A stretch of DNA of 64,000 nt from Pedobacter sp. ISL-64 (GTDB taxonomy: Bacteria; Bacteroidota; Bacteroidia; Sphingobacteriales; Sphingobacteriaceae): contig NZ_JAGGPU010000016.1 in NCBI RefSeq assembly GCF_018613605.1, positions 111,709 through 175,708 on the forward strand, read 5' to 3'. Under the pieces are notes generated by a model. The model had not been told where the DNA came from, did not search any database, and worked only from the letters and a program-made list of their open reading frames with translations. Below are positions 9,333 to 18,411 of this stretch, piece after piece (the stretch's first letter is position 1; the number at the start of each line of letters is the position of its first letter). The position numbers and the translations under genes were made by a program.

Positions 9333-11168
9333 CTACTTATTAGTGTTTAACCAAACTACTTTTCCATCCATAGTGCTTACAACAAGATTTTTTCCATTAA
9401 TCACATTTACGGTATTGATCATCGAATTATCTATTTTGTGTGCCCAAACCGTGCTTTGTTGTTTAGGATCGATAGCATAAATAACACCATTCTTTGTTCC
9501 AAAAAACACCTTTCCGTCCTTTTCAATCAACATGGATGGTACATGTTCATATCCAAAGCCTACATTATATCGCCAAAGTACACCCGGATCTTGAGCCTGC
9601 GCTTTATAAGCTACGATTTCGTCCTGCATGGTTTTGCCATAAATGATGGTACTGTCTGCCGATTGTCCGATCGATTCCCGAACCGTAGCTTCTTTGTTTC
9701 GCCAAAGCGTGCTGCCATTGTTAGCATCAATAGCTGTTAAATAGCGGTCGGGGGCTGCAATGTAAACGATGCCGTTATAAGCTACAGGCGTTACCATAGC
9801 TGGCGAAAACATCCGGTTACCCTGGCCATTGTTCCATTTCCACAACAAGTTCCCGCTGTTAATATCAAGTGCGTATAGATGCCTGCCCCAGGATCCAAAA
9901 ATAATTTTGCCCTGATAAATAAGTGGTTTGCCCACAATTGTACCTTCTACTTCTTTAAATGCCCATATTTCATTCCCTGTTTTAACGTCCAATGCCCTAA
10001 AGGTATTATCGCTGCCACCTATATATACCCGTTGCCCGCGAACTACCGGCGAACCTAATGCCGAGTTAGTTGTTTCTTTGCGCCAGATTTCTTTTCCTGT
10101 TTTTGCACTTAATGCGTAAATAGTGCCATCCCCTGAACCGAAGATAACCATATTGTTAACAGCAGCTGGTGATGAGTAGATCGCCCCTTTGGTTTTAAAT
10201 GTCCATACTTTTTTTCCGGTATTTTTGTTTAAGGCTTCAACCAAACCTAAGCTATTGCCAAAAATAACATTGTTAGATGTGTAGGTTGGTGTATTCACTA
10301 CGTTTGCGTTGGAGTGGTAAGTCCAAACTTCCTTCGTGCCCGCATATTTATTGTTGATGGCAAAATCAGGACGATTATATTTTTTTGAATCAGCCTGAAA
10401 AGTTTTTAGTGCAATTTTTCGCCATGCCGGAAGAATATCCTGGGTTGGTTTTTTAACCTGGAAAAATGCAATATCCTTGGTCATCGTTACAATGTTGTAC
10501 CCACCAATACTATCCTTTGCCCTTAGGTTGGAGCGGCCCATTGTGGCTTCAATACCTTCAAAATTATAAGGATGATTATTGTGCCCATGGCCGCAAATGG
10601 CATACTGGATATTATATTTCTTTAACTTATCTGTTGCTTCGTACCAATTATCCAAACTGTTATCCAATGGGTAATGATTGGCAAAAATAATGGGCATATT
10701 TTTAGGTGTTGCTTTAAGCACACTATCCATCCAAACAGTAGCATCCCTTGGAATGTGCCCATCGCTCATCCTTACGTAAGGGCCAGATGCACATGCTATA
10801 AAACGGTAGCCATTATGATCGAAAATAAATTTATCGCCGCCAAACGCTTTGATAAAATTTACACCACCTGATTCTGACCATCCGGTATCGTGGTTTCCAG
10901 GGATAATGTGGTATGGTTTATTTAATTTTGATAGGATATCTTTAGCCAGTTTAAGCTCATTATTGGTACCCATTTCGGTGATATCGCCAGTAATGATCAC
11001 AAAATCGATGTCATTCAGCATATTTAAATCAGCAACAGTTCGGTTAAGATCTTCTTCGCCTGTTGATGACCCAACATGGGTATCAGTTACAAAAGCATAT
11101 TTAAAATTTTGGGCTTTTACAGAGAGCGATATAATAATAGCAAACAGTAAAAGAATGGGATGTTTCAT
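9333..11168 (-). CDS. Secreted metallophosphoesterase fused to PQQ-type beta-propeller
   Basis: Protein of 611 residues with signal peptide (MKHPILLLFAIIISLSVKAQ). Residues 22-230 are a calcineurin-like phosphoesterase with its metal ligands: Asp29 and His31 (TDTH), Asp62 (TGDI), Asn92-His93 (GNHD), later FANHYP and GHGHNNH. Residues about 280-611 hold at least six PQQ/BamB-like blades with the repeat IYALxAKTGKExWR. The propeller lacks an obvious enzyme signature and is probably a binding or scaffold domain. Substrate unknown; a periplasmic phosphodiesterase or phosphatase is likely. Single minus-strand gene, divergent from nothing obvious. Confidence 0.88.
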   Translation of the reverse strand: MKHPILLLFAIIISLSVKAQNFKYAFVTDTHVGSSTGEEDLNRTVADLNMLNDIDFVIITGDITEMGTNNELKLAKDILSKLNKPYHIIPGNHDTGWSESGGVNFIKAFGGDKFIFDHNGYRFIACASGPYVRMSDGHIPRDATVWMDSVLKATPKNMPIIFANHYPLDNSLDNWYEATDKLKKYNIQYAICGHGHNNHPYNFEGIEATMGRSNLRAKDSIGGYNIVTMTKDIAFFQVKKPTQDILPAWRKIALKTFQADSKKYNRPDFAINNKYAGTKEVWTYHSNANVVNTPTYTSNNVIFGNSLGLVEALNKNTGKKVWTFKTKGAIYSSPAAVNNMVIFGSGDGTIYALSAKTGKEIWRKETTNSALGSPVVRGQRVYIGGSDNTFRALDVKTGNEIWAFKEVEGTIVGKPLIYQGKIIFGSWGRHLYALDINSGNLLWKWNNGQGNRMFSPAMVTPVAYNGIVYIAAPDRYLTAIDANNGSTLWRNKEATVRESIGQSADSTIIYGKTMQDEIVAYKAQAQDPGVLWRYNVGFGYEHVPSMLIEKDGKVFFGTKNGVIYAIDPKQQSTVWAHKIDNSMINTVNVINGKNLVVSTMDGKVVWLNTNK

Positions 11169-11311
11169 TTTGTTTTTCGTTTAATTGTTTTACCATAAAA
11201 ATCGGCATTTTTTAGGGCTTAAACAGGGCTGTAATGCCAATTTTACATATTAATAAATGTGCTGTAACAGGTTAAGAAGTAGCTTTTTCAATTGCTAAAC
11301 AAGGATTAAAC

Positions 11312-11335
11312 AAAAAAGGCGACCATTGGTCGCCT
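11312..11335 (-). terminator. Terminator of the beta-barrel gene
   Basis: AGGCGACCA and TGGTCGCCT (11317-11335) form a 9-bp stem; on the minus strand it is followed by TTTTTT (11312-11317). It ends transcription of the gene at 11359-11961. Confidence 0.85.
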
Positions 11336-11358
11336 CTTAATCGTTCTGTTGAAAAAAA

Positions 11359-11961
11359 TTACAAAATTTTAAATCCTAAACTCAATTGAAACAAGTTCGG
11401 TTTTTGGCTGTATTTTTCACTTTTACTGATGTTGGATAAACCGGCTTCGTAGCGTAAATCAACCGAAATGTTGCCCACATCTACACCAGCACCAGCCTGT
11501 AGGCCCAGTGCCTGGTTTTTGTAGTTGTCGAAATCGGTTGCTTGTTGATAAGCAGAACTAAACGACGAATTTTCATCCAGAATAAATGAAATAACCGGAC
11601 CAGCCATTAAGCGGAAGTTTAAATTTTTAGCACCAAATTTTGTTCCCAATAAAACAGGAACATCTAAAGTAGTAAATTTTACTTTCCCTTCAGCTGCAAC
11701 TTCGTTGCCATTATCTTGCGTAATGCTGATAAATTTATTGCCTTTGCTGCCAATGTAAGCCTCTGGTTGCACATAAAAACTAGCGCCACCAATCCGTGCC
11801 CAGGCACCAATCTGATAACCTAAACGGTTTTCTTCACTTGCAAAATCTGCATTTAACTTTGCTAAGTTTACGCCTGCTTTAACTCCGAGGTTAAACGTTT
11901 GTGCCTTTGATGTTGCCCAACCCAAGGTTAGGAAAACAATAGAGAAGATGATTTTTTTCAT
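11359..11961 (-). CDS. Outer-membrane beta-barrel protein (porin-family, OMP_b-brl type)
   Basis: Protein of 200 residues with signal peptide (ends TSKAQ) and an eight-strand barrel pattern: TFNLGVKAGVNLAKLNAD at the start, GAWARIGGASFYVQPEAYIG, LDVPVLLGTKFGAKNLNFRLMAGPV, and a C-terminal strand LFQLSLGFKIL ending near an aromatic pattern. This is the common PF13568-like outer-membrane beta-barrel of Bacteroidota. No enzymatic role is indicated; it is likely a small structural barrel. Single gene with its own terminator. Confidence 0.85.
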   Translation of the reverse strand: MKKIIFSIVFLTLGWATSKAQTFNLGVKAGVNLAKLNADFASEENRLGYQIGAWARIGGASFYVQPEAYIGSKGNKFISITQDNGNEVAAEGKVKFTTLDVPVLLGTKFGAKNLNFRLMAGPVISFILDENSSFSSAYQQATDFDNYKNQALGLQAGAGVDVGNISVDLRYEAGLSNISKSEKYSQKPNLFQLSLGFKIL

Positions 11962-12173
11962 GTTGTTTAATTTGTTTTTTAAAGGTTATAAAACCATAAA
12001 CGATCGATGATACCTGCCATGATTTCATTTTTAAAAATTTGTATTAAGCGGTTTTTATACCGATTAGGTTTTATAACGTGCTTTTAACACAATTATCGTG
12101 CAAAAAGAATCCGCGAATCTCCACTTTTTTTGTCACATCACATAAAAAGGTATTAACCTGAGCAAATATTTTT

Positions 12174-12181
12174 TACTTTTG
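12174..12181 (+). promoter_or_regulatory. Bacteroidota -7 box TACTTTTG
   Basis: TACTTTTG matches the consensus TAnnTTTG of the Bacteroidota primary sigma factor. It predicts a transcript starting near 12188 and so decides for the ATG at 12200 over a TTG at 12179 that overlaps the box. No clear -33 TTG was found. Confidence 0.6.
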
Positions 12182-12199
12182 CATCAAATAAAATATGCC

Positions 12200-12415
12200 A
12201 TGGCTAATTTTCAACTTACTTCAGAAACTGCATTTAAAGTAAAAACCAAGTTCTTAAGGAAATATCGCGATCTGGCGAACGAGCCTTTAGAATTTACGCC
12301 AGGCAAAGAAGATCAACTGATTGAAGATTTAATGCGTTTGGTAAAACGCGACCGCACGTACATCGAATTTACCATTCAAAAAGCACTTGCCGATACCAAG
12401 GGTAACAGACTTTAG
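12200..12415 (+). CDS. Small unknown protein, 71 residues
   Basis: Encodes MANFQLTSETAFKVKTKF... ending GNRL, a charged soluble protein with no signal peptide, membrane segment or cysteine. Predicted helices (residues 8-25 and 38-66) with many Lys, Arg and Asp. I do not recognise a family. The well-placed -7 box, short leader and clean codon use support a real gene. It stands alone, 185 bases before the S41 protease gene, which has a separate promoter. Confidence 0.65.
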   Translation: MANFQLTSETAFKVKTKFLRKYRDLANEPLEFTPGKEDQLIEDLMRLVKRDRTYIEFTIQKALADTKGNRL

Positions 12416-12515
12416 TAAATTTTTCCTTGTTTTCATCCTCTTCTTTTTCGCGTAACGCTTAATTTACGCTTAGCCCAAATAAGCTGTTTTTAATATTTAT
12501 CGGTTTTTGTACATT

Positions 12516-12523
12516 TACGTTTG
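12516..12523 (+). promoter_or_regulatory. Bacteroidota -7 box TACGTTTG
   Basis: TACGTTTG matches TAnnTTTG and lies 77 bases before the ATG of the S41 protease gene, predicting a leader of about 70 bases. Confidence 0.55.
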
Positions 12524-12600
12524 TACTTAATCAATAATAATCTTCCAAAAAGAGCGGTATTTCATTTAACTTGCCCTTCGGAATTAAAATATATAAGGGA

Positions 12601-14292
12601 ATGAAGAAACTAAAATATGGTCTTTTAGCAGCTGGCTTTGGCGTGGCTGTTTTGTCTTTTTCATTTAAAGAAGATTTATTCCTGGTATCTAAAAATCTGG
12701 ATATTTTTGCTTCGCTTTATAAAGAAATCAATATCAATTATGTTGATGACACCAATGCCCCCCAATTGATGAAAACGGGGATTGATGCCATGTTGGATAG
12801 TTTAGATCCCTATACCGAATATGTCCCAGAATCGGAGATTGAAGATTACAAGCTAAAATATGTGAGCACTCAATATGGTGGTATTGGGGCAGGTACTGTT
12901 TTTATTGATGGTAAACTGTTTATCAATGAAGTAAGCGAAGGTTATCCTGCAAATAAAAGTGATATTAAAGCCGGCGATCAGGTGCTGAGCATCAACGGGA
13001 TTGCCATAAAAGGAAAAGACCGCTCAGAAGTTAGCCAATTATTGCGCGGCCCTAAAGGCACAGCTGTTGATTTGTTGGTGATCAGAGATGGAAAAGAAAT
13101 CACTAAAAAACTTGTCCGTGATGAAATAAAACAGCCTAACGTTTCTTACTCAGGGATGGTTGGCGATGGCATCGGTTACATCAAACTTGATAAATTTCTT
13201 GAAAATTCTGGACAAGAAGTTAAAGATGCGCTGTTGGCTATTCAAAAAGAAAACCCAAAAGGTGTGGTTTTAGATTTGAGAAACAACGGCGGGGGTATTT
13301 TGCAGGAAGCGGTTAAAATTGTGAACCTCTTTGTGAATAAAGATCAGCTTATTGTAACCCAAAAAGGCAAAAATGTAGAGAAAACCATTGCCTATAAAAC
13401 ACTTTTAACCCCAGTTTCTACTTCAGTTCCGTTAGTAGTGCTTGTAAATGGTAATTCGGCCTCTGCCTCAGAGATTGTTGCGGGTTCTTTACAGGATTTA
13501 GATCGTGCCATTGTAATTGGCCAACGTAGTTACGGCAAAGGCTTGGTTCAGCAAACCTTTAACCTGCCCTATAACAGCTTGGTTAAAGTAACTGTGGCAA
13601 AATATTATACACCATCAGGCAGGTGCATCCAAAAATTAGATTATGCACATAAAAATGCCGATGGTATTGCAGAACGTTTTGCCGATTCGACCATGGCAAT
13701 GTACCAAACCAAAGCAGGAAGAAACGTGTACAGTGGTAATGGTGTTTATCCCGATATTGTGGTAGATGCCATAAAGCTCAGCCCGATTACCATTTCAATG
13801 CTTAACAAAAACCTTTTCTTTAACTACGCAAATCAATACAGGAAAGAAAAGCCAAGTTTGGCCTCAGCCAAAACTTTCCAGTTATCTGATGCGGACTATG
13901 CTGCATTTTCTGGCAGTTTGGCCGATAAAGACTTAACCTACCTAAGCCGTACCGAAAGGTTGCTTTCCGATTTACGTTTAGAAGCCGAAAAGGAAAATAA
14001 ATCTGCTGAGGTAAAAACCGATCTGGAGAATCTTAAATATAAACTTACCTCTTCTAAAAAAACTGATTTGGTTAGCCATAAAGCAGAAATAAAAAGAGTT
14101 TTAGAAACACAGATCGTAAGCCGATATTTTTACGAAAAAGGAAGAATTGAGCAGAGCTTCCAGTACGATAAAGAATTGGCTGCAGCAAAAAATCTTTTTA
14201 CCAACCAATCGCAGATCCTGGCCATTTTAAAAGGCGATGGAAATTATAAGGTGATTGGAAAACCAACCAAAGCCACCGCATCAATAGACTAA
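12601..14292 (+). CDS. S41 family C-terminal processing protease (CtpA/Prc type)
   Basis: Protein of 563 residues. An N-terminal hydrophobic segment (about 5-22) exports or anchors it. A PDZ domain covers about 92-165 (YGGIGAG, GDQVLSINGIAI). The catalytic domain carries NGNSASASEIVAG and YGKGLVQ; Ser288 and Lys313 are 25 apart as in CtpB-type Ser/Lys dyads. A C-terminal extension of about 160 residues follows. It degrades or trims proteins in the periplasm, with the PDZ recognising C-termini. ATG at 12601 is preferred over an upstream TTG at 12571 because it starts a proper signal. Confidence 0.93.
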   Translation: MKKLKYGLLAAGFGVAVLSFSFKEDLFLVSKNLDIFASLYKEININYVDDTNAPQLMKTGIDAMLDSLDPYTEYVPESEIEDYKLKYVSTQYGGIGAGTVFIDGKLFINEVSEGYPANKSDIKAGDQVLSINGIAIKGKDRSEVSQLLRGPKGTAVDLLVIRDGKEITKKLVRDEIKQPNVSYSGMVGDGIGYIKLDKFLENSGQEVKDALLAIQKENPKGVVLDLRNNGGGILQEAVKIVNLFVNKDQLIVTQKGKNVEKTIAYKTLLTPVSTSVPLVVLVNGNSASASEIVAGSLQDLDRAIVIGQRSYGKGLVQQTFNLPYNSLVKVTVAKYYTPSGRCIQKLDYAHKNADGIAERFADSTMAMYQTKAGRNVYSGNGVYPDIVVDAIKLSPITISMLNKNLFFNYANQYRKEKPSLASAKTFQLSDADYAAFSGSLADKDLTYLSRTERLLSDLRLEAEKENKSAEVKTDLENLKYKLTSSKKTDLVSHKAEIKRVLETQIVSRYFYEKGRIEQSFQYDKELAAAKNLFTNQSQILAILKGDGNYKVIGKPTKATASID

Positions 14293-14320
14293 AACCTAAC
14301 CAAACGATACCACTATCCTT

Positions 14321-15646
14321 ATGAAGAAATTAACCCTAATATGCCTTGTGCTATTAATTGCCTTACAGTTAAAAGCACAGGATTATACACCTACAGCCTC
14401 TAATCTAAAACAGCGGGCATGGTTTAACGATGCCCGTTTTGGCTTATTTATCCACTGGGGTCCTTTTAGTGTACCAGGGAGCGGCGAATGGGTAATGAAC
14501 GAACGAAAGTTGAATGTTCATAATTATACAAACCTTAAAGATTTTTTTAACCCTGTTGAGTTTAATGCCGAACAATGGGTGAGCATGGCGAAGAATGCCG
14601 GAATGAAATACATTACGCTGATTACCAGGCACCATGATGGTTTTAGCATGTGGGATACCAAATATTCTGATTTCAATATCATGAATACGCCCTACAAAAA
14701 AGATATCGTAAAAATGATGGCCGATGAGTGCCATAAGCAAGGCATAAAACTATACCTGTATTATTCGCTGTTAGATTGGCGAAGAGAAGATTATCCACAC
14801 GAAACTGGCCGTACCGGACAGAACTCAGGTAGAACGGGCAAAGGTAATTATGCAAGCTATTTGCAGTTCATGAAAAACCAATTAACAGAGTTGTTGACCA
14901 ATTATGGTGAAATAGGCGGGATCTGGTTTGACGGGCATTGGGATCAGACTGAACCAGAAGGATCGAAAGACAGGACATCACGGATTGATTGGAAATACAA
15001 TGAAATTTATGGTTTAATCCACAAACTTCAGCCACAGTGCATGATTGGTAACAATCACCACCTTACACCCTTTGCCGGAGAAGATTTTCAAATGTTCGAA
15101 CGCGATCTTCCTGGTGAAAATAAATCAGGCTTAAGTTTTCAAAAGGCATCAGATAAACTACCGCTCGAAACCTGCGAAACCATTTCAAATTCGTGGGGAT
15201 ATAATTTGAGCGATACCTATTACAAATCGAATAAAGAACTGGTACATATGTTGGTTAAAGCTGCAAGTTTAGGGTCTAATCTTTTACTGAACATCGGCCC
15301 GATGCCGAGTGGTAAAATCCAGCCCGAGTTTCAAAATCGTTTGGCAGGTTTGGGCGATTGGCTTAAAATTTACGGTGAAAGTATTTACGGTACTAAAGCA
15401 GGATTTATAAAACCGCAGGCCTGGGGAAGCATTACGCAAAGCGACAACAAAGTTTATATCCACCTTGTTGACGGAAAAACGGCAACGCTTAACTTAGAAA
15501 ACGTTCCGCTAAAGAAAATTAAAAAAGCATATTTGTTAAAAGACAAAAGCGCGGTAAACTATACCTTTAAAAAATCAAAATTAACCATTACTACAACTTT
15601 AAATAGTGCAGAACCCGATCAGGTAATTGTTTTGGAGATTGGGTAA
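14321..15646 (+). CDS. Alpha-L-fucosidase, glycoside hydrolase family 29
   Basis: Protein of 441 residues with signal peptide (ends LKAQ). GH29 hallmarks are present: RFGLFIHWGPFS near residue 40, ITRHHDGFSMWDT (substrate-binding His pair) and IGGIWFDGHWD, in which Asp204 is the expected nucleophile of this retaining family; LLLNIGPMPSGKI follows. A short C-terminal beta domain ends the protein. It releases L-fucose from glycans, probably in the periplasm. It lies 28 bases after the S41 protease gene and may be read with it. A palindromic repeat begins 17 bases after the stop. Confidence 0.95.
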   Translation: MKKLTLICLVLLIALQLKAQDYTPTASNLKQRAWFNDARFGLFIHWGPFSVPGSGEWVMNERKLNVHNYTNLKDFFNPVEFNAEQWVSMAKNAGMKYITLITRHHDGFSMWDTKYSDFNIMNTPYKKDIVKMMADECHKQGIKLYLYYSLLDWRREDYPHETGRTGQNSGRTGKGNYASYLQFMKNQLTELLTNYGEIGGIWFDGHWDQTEPEGSKDRTSRIDWKYNEIYGLIHKLQPQCMIGNNHHLTPFAGEDFQMFERDLPGENKSGLSFQKASDKLPLETCETISNSWGYNLSDTYYKSNKELVHMLVKAASLGSNLLLNIGPMPSGKIQPEFQNRLAGLGDWLKIYGESIYGTKAGFIKPQAWGSITQSDNKVYIHLVDGKTATLNLENVPLKKIKKAYLLKDKSAVNYTFKKSKLTITTTLNSAEPDQVIVLEIG

Positions 15647-15663
15647 CGGGGCTTGCACGAATG

Positions 15664-15751
15664 GTCGTCATTTCGAGCGGAGAGCAACGCAGTCGAGAAA
15701 TCTATCGAAACAGATTTCTCCATTTCACTGCGTTTCAGTCGAAATGACGAC
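15664..15751. repeat. 88-bp palindromic intergenic repeat, copy 1
   Basis: Starts GTCGTCATTTCGAGCGGAG and ends with the near-complement TCAGTCGAAATGACGAC, so the whole unit can fold as one long hairpin. The same unit recurs at 23079-23171 and 51446-51531. It sits just after the GH29 stop codon. The remainder of the gap to 16041 (about 290 bp) shows no gene, only AT-rich leader for the GH92 gene. Confidence 0.85.
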
Positions 15752-16041
15752 TGATTTTTACAATCTGTCATTGGTAATTTATTTCAGGATCTTTCCAGGC
15801 ATAAAGATGCTGACCACGAAGTAGCTACAAGACAAATGAAAATACTTTTTCTACTTGTAAAACGATTTCAGCAGGAGGTGGTGGCCTTGAAATACGCAAT
15901 GCAGCCCGTTGTATACCTGAAAATGGTGTATTTCTATCTTTTTCTTAATTTTAGCACAATTCTTTCCCCTTTATGAGAAAATAAACGTAAAACGTTTTAC
16001 TTTTAGGCTTTATATTCTAATGTAAGAAATTATAAGCACAC

Positions 16042-18300
16042 ATGCAGTTCAAGAAAACCTCGTCTATTCTATTTCTAACAGCCTCTCTATTCTCCCTTAA
16101 TGCAGCTGCGCAGCAGAACACCAAACTTACCCGGTATGTAGATCCATTAATCGGATCGGCAAAACACGGTCACGTTTTTGTAGGTGCAAATGTTCCTTTT
16201 GGTGCAGTTCAGCTGGGGCCGAACAACATTTTTGAAGGCTGGGATTGGTGCAGTGGGTATAATTATGTTAGTAATACCATTACCGGTTTTGCACATACGC
16301 ATTTAAGTGGTACCGGAATCGGCGATCTGGGCGATATTTCGATCATGCCTGCAACTGGTAAATTATTGCTCGAGAAAGGTAAAACAGCCGAAGATCAGAA
16401 CGGCTACCTGTCTAAATTTTCGCATCAAAATGAAATAGCCAAAGCTGGTTATTACAGTGTATTGCTTGATAAATACCAGATTAAAGCCGAACTAACAGCA
16501 ACTGAAAGAGTAGGTTTTCACCAATATACTTTTAAAAAAGGTGCCGAAAACCCACATATCATTATTGATTTGATAGAAGGTATAGGCTGGGACGCACCTG
16601 TATCTGCATCATTTAAACAGCTTGATGCTACCACTATTGTAGGGCATCGTAATTCGAAAGGTTGGGCCAACGATCAGCGTTTGTATTTTGTAATTAAACT
16701 TTCACAACCGATTAAAAGTATTGCGTTATATGATAGCACAGCCGTTAAAAGTGGTACAGAATTATCTGGCAAAAAACTAAAAGCAGCGGTAAACTTCAAT
16801 GCCATTAATCATGATAAACTACAGATTAAAGTTGCTTTATCTCCGGTAAGCATTGAAAATGCCATTTTAAACCTAAAAACAGAGTTGCCAGGCTGGGATT
16901 TTACCACCACAGTTAAAAACAGTGATGCGAAATGGGAGAAAGAACTGGCCAAGGTGAAAATTGAGGCTTCAAATACGACCAAAAAGGTATTTTATACTGC
17001 TTTGTACCATACCATGGTGGCCCCGTCACTTTTTAACGATGTAAACAAAGATTACCTCGGTACAGATAAAAAGGTATACAAAAAGGCAAATTTCAATAAC
17101 CTCACCACCTTTTCATTGTGGGATACTTACCGTGCGGCTAATCCATTGTACACCATCCTGCACCAGGATAAGGTAGGCGATGTGGTAAATACCATGTTGG
17201 CCATCTATAAACAACAGGGTAAACTACCCGTTTGGCATTTAATGGGAAGCGAAACCAATACTATGGTGGGCTACCATGCCGTTCCGGTTATTGTTGATGC
17301 CTATTTAAAAGGATACCGTGGCTTCGACGTAAATCTGGCATACAAAGCGATAAAACAATCGGCCATGCAGAAAACAGATGGCATCGAATACATTCAGGAG
17401 CTTAAATACATTCCTGCCGATAAAATAAACGAATCAGTGGGTAAGGCTTTGGAGTATGCTATTGATGATTATTGCATTGCACAAATGGCTAAGGCATTGA
17501 ATAAAACAGCAGATTACACTTACTTTAGCAAAAGATCGAAACTGTATAGTTTATATTTCGATCCGAGCGTTCAGTTTATGCGTGGTAAACTTGCAAACGG
17601 AAACCGGAGAAGCCCGTTTGATCCTTTTTCATCCAAACACCGTGAAGATGACTATGTAGAAGGGAATGCGTGGCAATATACCTGGTTAGTACCGCAAGAT
17701 GTAGAAGGATTGATTGATCTTTTTGGAGGGGATAAAGCTTTTATCAACAAACTCGACTCGCTATTTACCTTACCCTTAGATTTGGGAACCAACGGTTCGC
17801 CGGATATTAGCGGATTGATCGGTAATTATGCGCAGGGAAATGAACCCAATCACCACATTCCTTATTTATATACTTACGCAGGCCAGCCATGGAAAACTGC
17901 CGATCTGATCCGTAAAATCGACAAAGATTTTTATTCTTCAAAACCGGATGGTTTGTGTGGTAACGAAGATGTAGGTCAAATGAGTGCCTGGTATGTTTTC
18001 TCGGCAATGGGTTTCTATCCTGTAAATCCGGCAAACGGGGCTTACGTTTTCGGAACGCCATTAGTTAATGATGCGATAATTTCGCTGCCTGGGAATAAGA
18101 AATTCAATATAAAGGTTGTGGGTAATAGTGCGGAGAATAAGTACATTCAGAAAATTGTGCTGAATGGCAAAGCTTATACTAAATCATATATCCTGCATAA
18201 AACCATGATAACTGGCGGAAATATGCAAATTTATATGGGCAATAAACCATCAGCAACCTGGGGGGTAAAACAAGAAGACAGACCAGTTTCAACTAAGTAA
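16042..18300 (+). CDS. GH92 family alpha-mannosidase
   Basis: Protein of 752 residues with signal peptide (ends NAAAQQ). Family GH92 features: YVDPLIGSAKHGHVFVGANVPFGAVQLGP at the N-terminus, GFAHTHLSGTG, a central LWDTYRAANPLYTI, AWQYTWLVPQDVEGL, and GNEDVGQMSAWYVFSAMGFYPVNP near the C-terminus, where calcium and catalytic acidic residues lie. GH92 enzymes are calcium-dependent exo-alpha-mannosidases, mostly alpha-1,2 acting on N-glycans. Its neighbours, a GH29 fucosidase and a GH2 endo-beta-mannosidase-like enzyme, support a role in N-glycan breakdown. Linkage specificity cannot be read. Confidence 0.95.
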   Translation: MQFKKTSSILFLTASLFSLNAAAQQNTKLTRYVDPLIGSAKHGHVFVGANVPFGAVQLGPNNIFEGWDWCSGYNYVSNTITGFAHTHLSGTGIGDLGDISIMPATGKLLLEKGKTAEDQNGYLSKFSHQNEIAKAGYYSVLLDKYQIKAELTATERVGFHQYTFKKGAENPHIIIDLIEGIGWDAPVSASFKQLDATTIVGHRNSKGWANDQRLYFVIKLSQPIKSIALYDSTAVKSGTELSGKKLKAAVNFNAINHDKLQIKVALSPVSIENAILNLKTELPGWDFTTTVKNSDAKWEKELAKVKIEASNTTKKVFYTALYHTMVAPSLFNDVNKDYLGTDKKVYKKANFNNLTTFSLWDTYRAANPLYTILHQDKVGDVVNTMLAIYKQQGKLPVWHLMGSETNTMVGYHAVPVIVDAYLKGYRGFDVNLAYKAIKQSAMQKTDGIEYIQELKYIPADKINESVGKALEYAIDDYCIAQMAKALNKTADYTYFSKRSKLYSLYFDPSVQFMRGKLANGNRRSPFDPFSSKHREDDYVEGNAWQYTWLVPQDVEGLIDLFGGDKAFINKLDSLFTLPLDLGTNGSPDISGLIGNYAQGNEPNHHIPYLYTYAGQPWKTADLIRKIDKDFYSSKPDGLCGNEDVGQMSAWYVFSAMGFYPVNPANGAYVFGTPLVNDAIISLPGNKKFNIKVVGNSAENKYIQKIVLNGKAYTKSYILHKTMITGGNMQIYMGNKPSATWGVKQEDRPVSTK

Positions 18301-18411
18301 TGATTAAATTGAAAATGATTGAATGCTTACTATACCAATAGTGAAAATTCTCATTCAGTAAATAAAACATTCTCTCATTCAATAAATCAATCACTCAATA
18401 ATTTAATAATA

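Noticed and set aside
15627..15824. A 65-codon frame after the GH29 gene
   Set aside because: It runs across the palindromic repeat and has no family resemblance.
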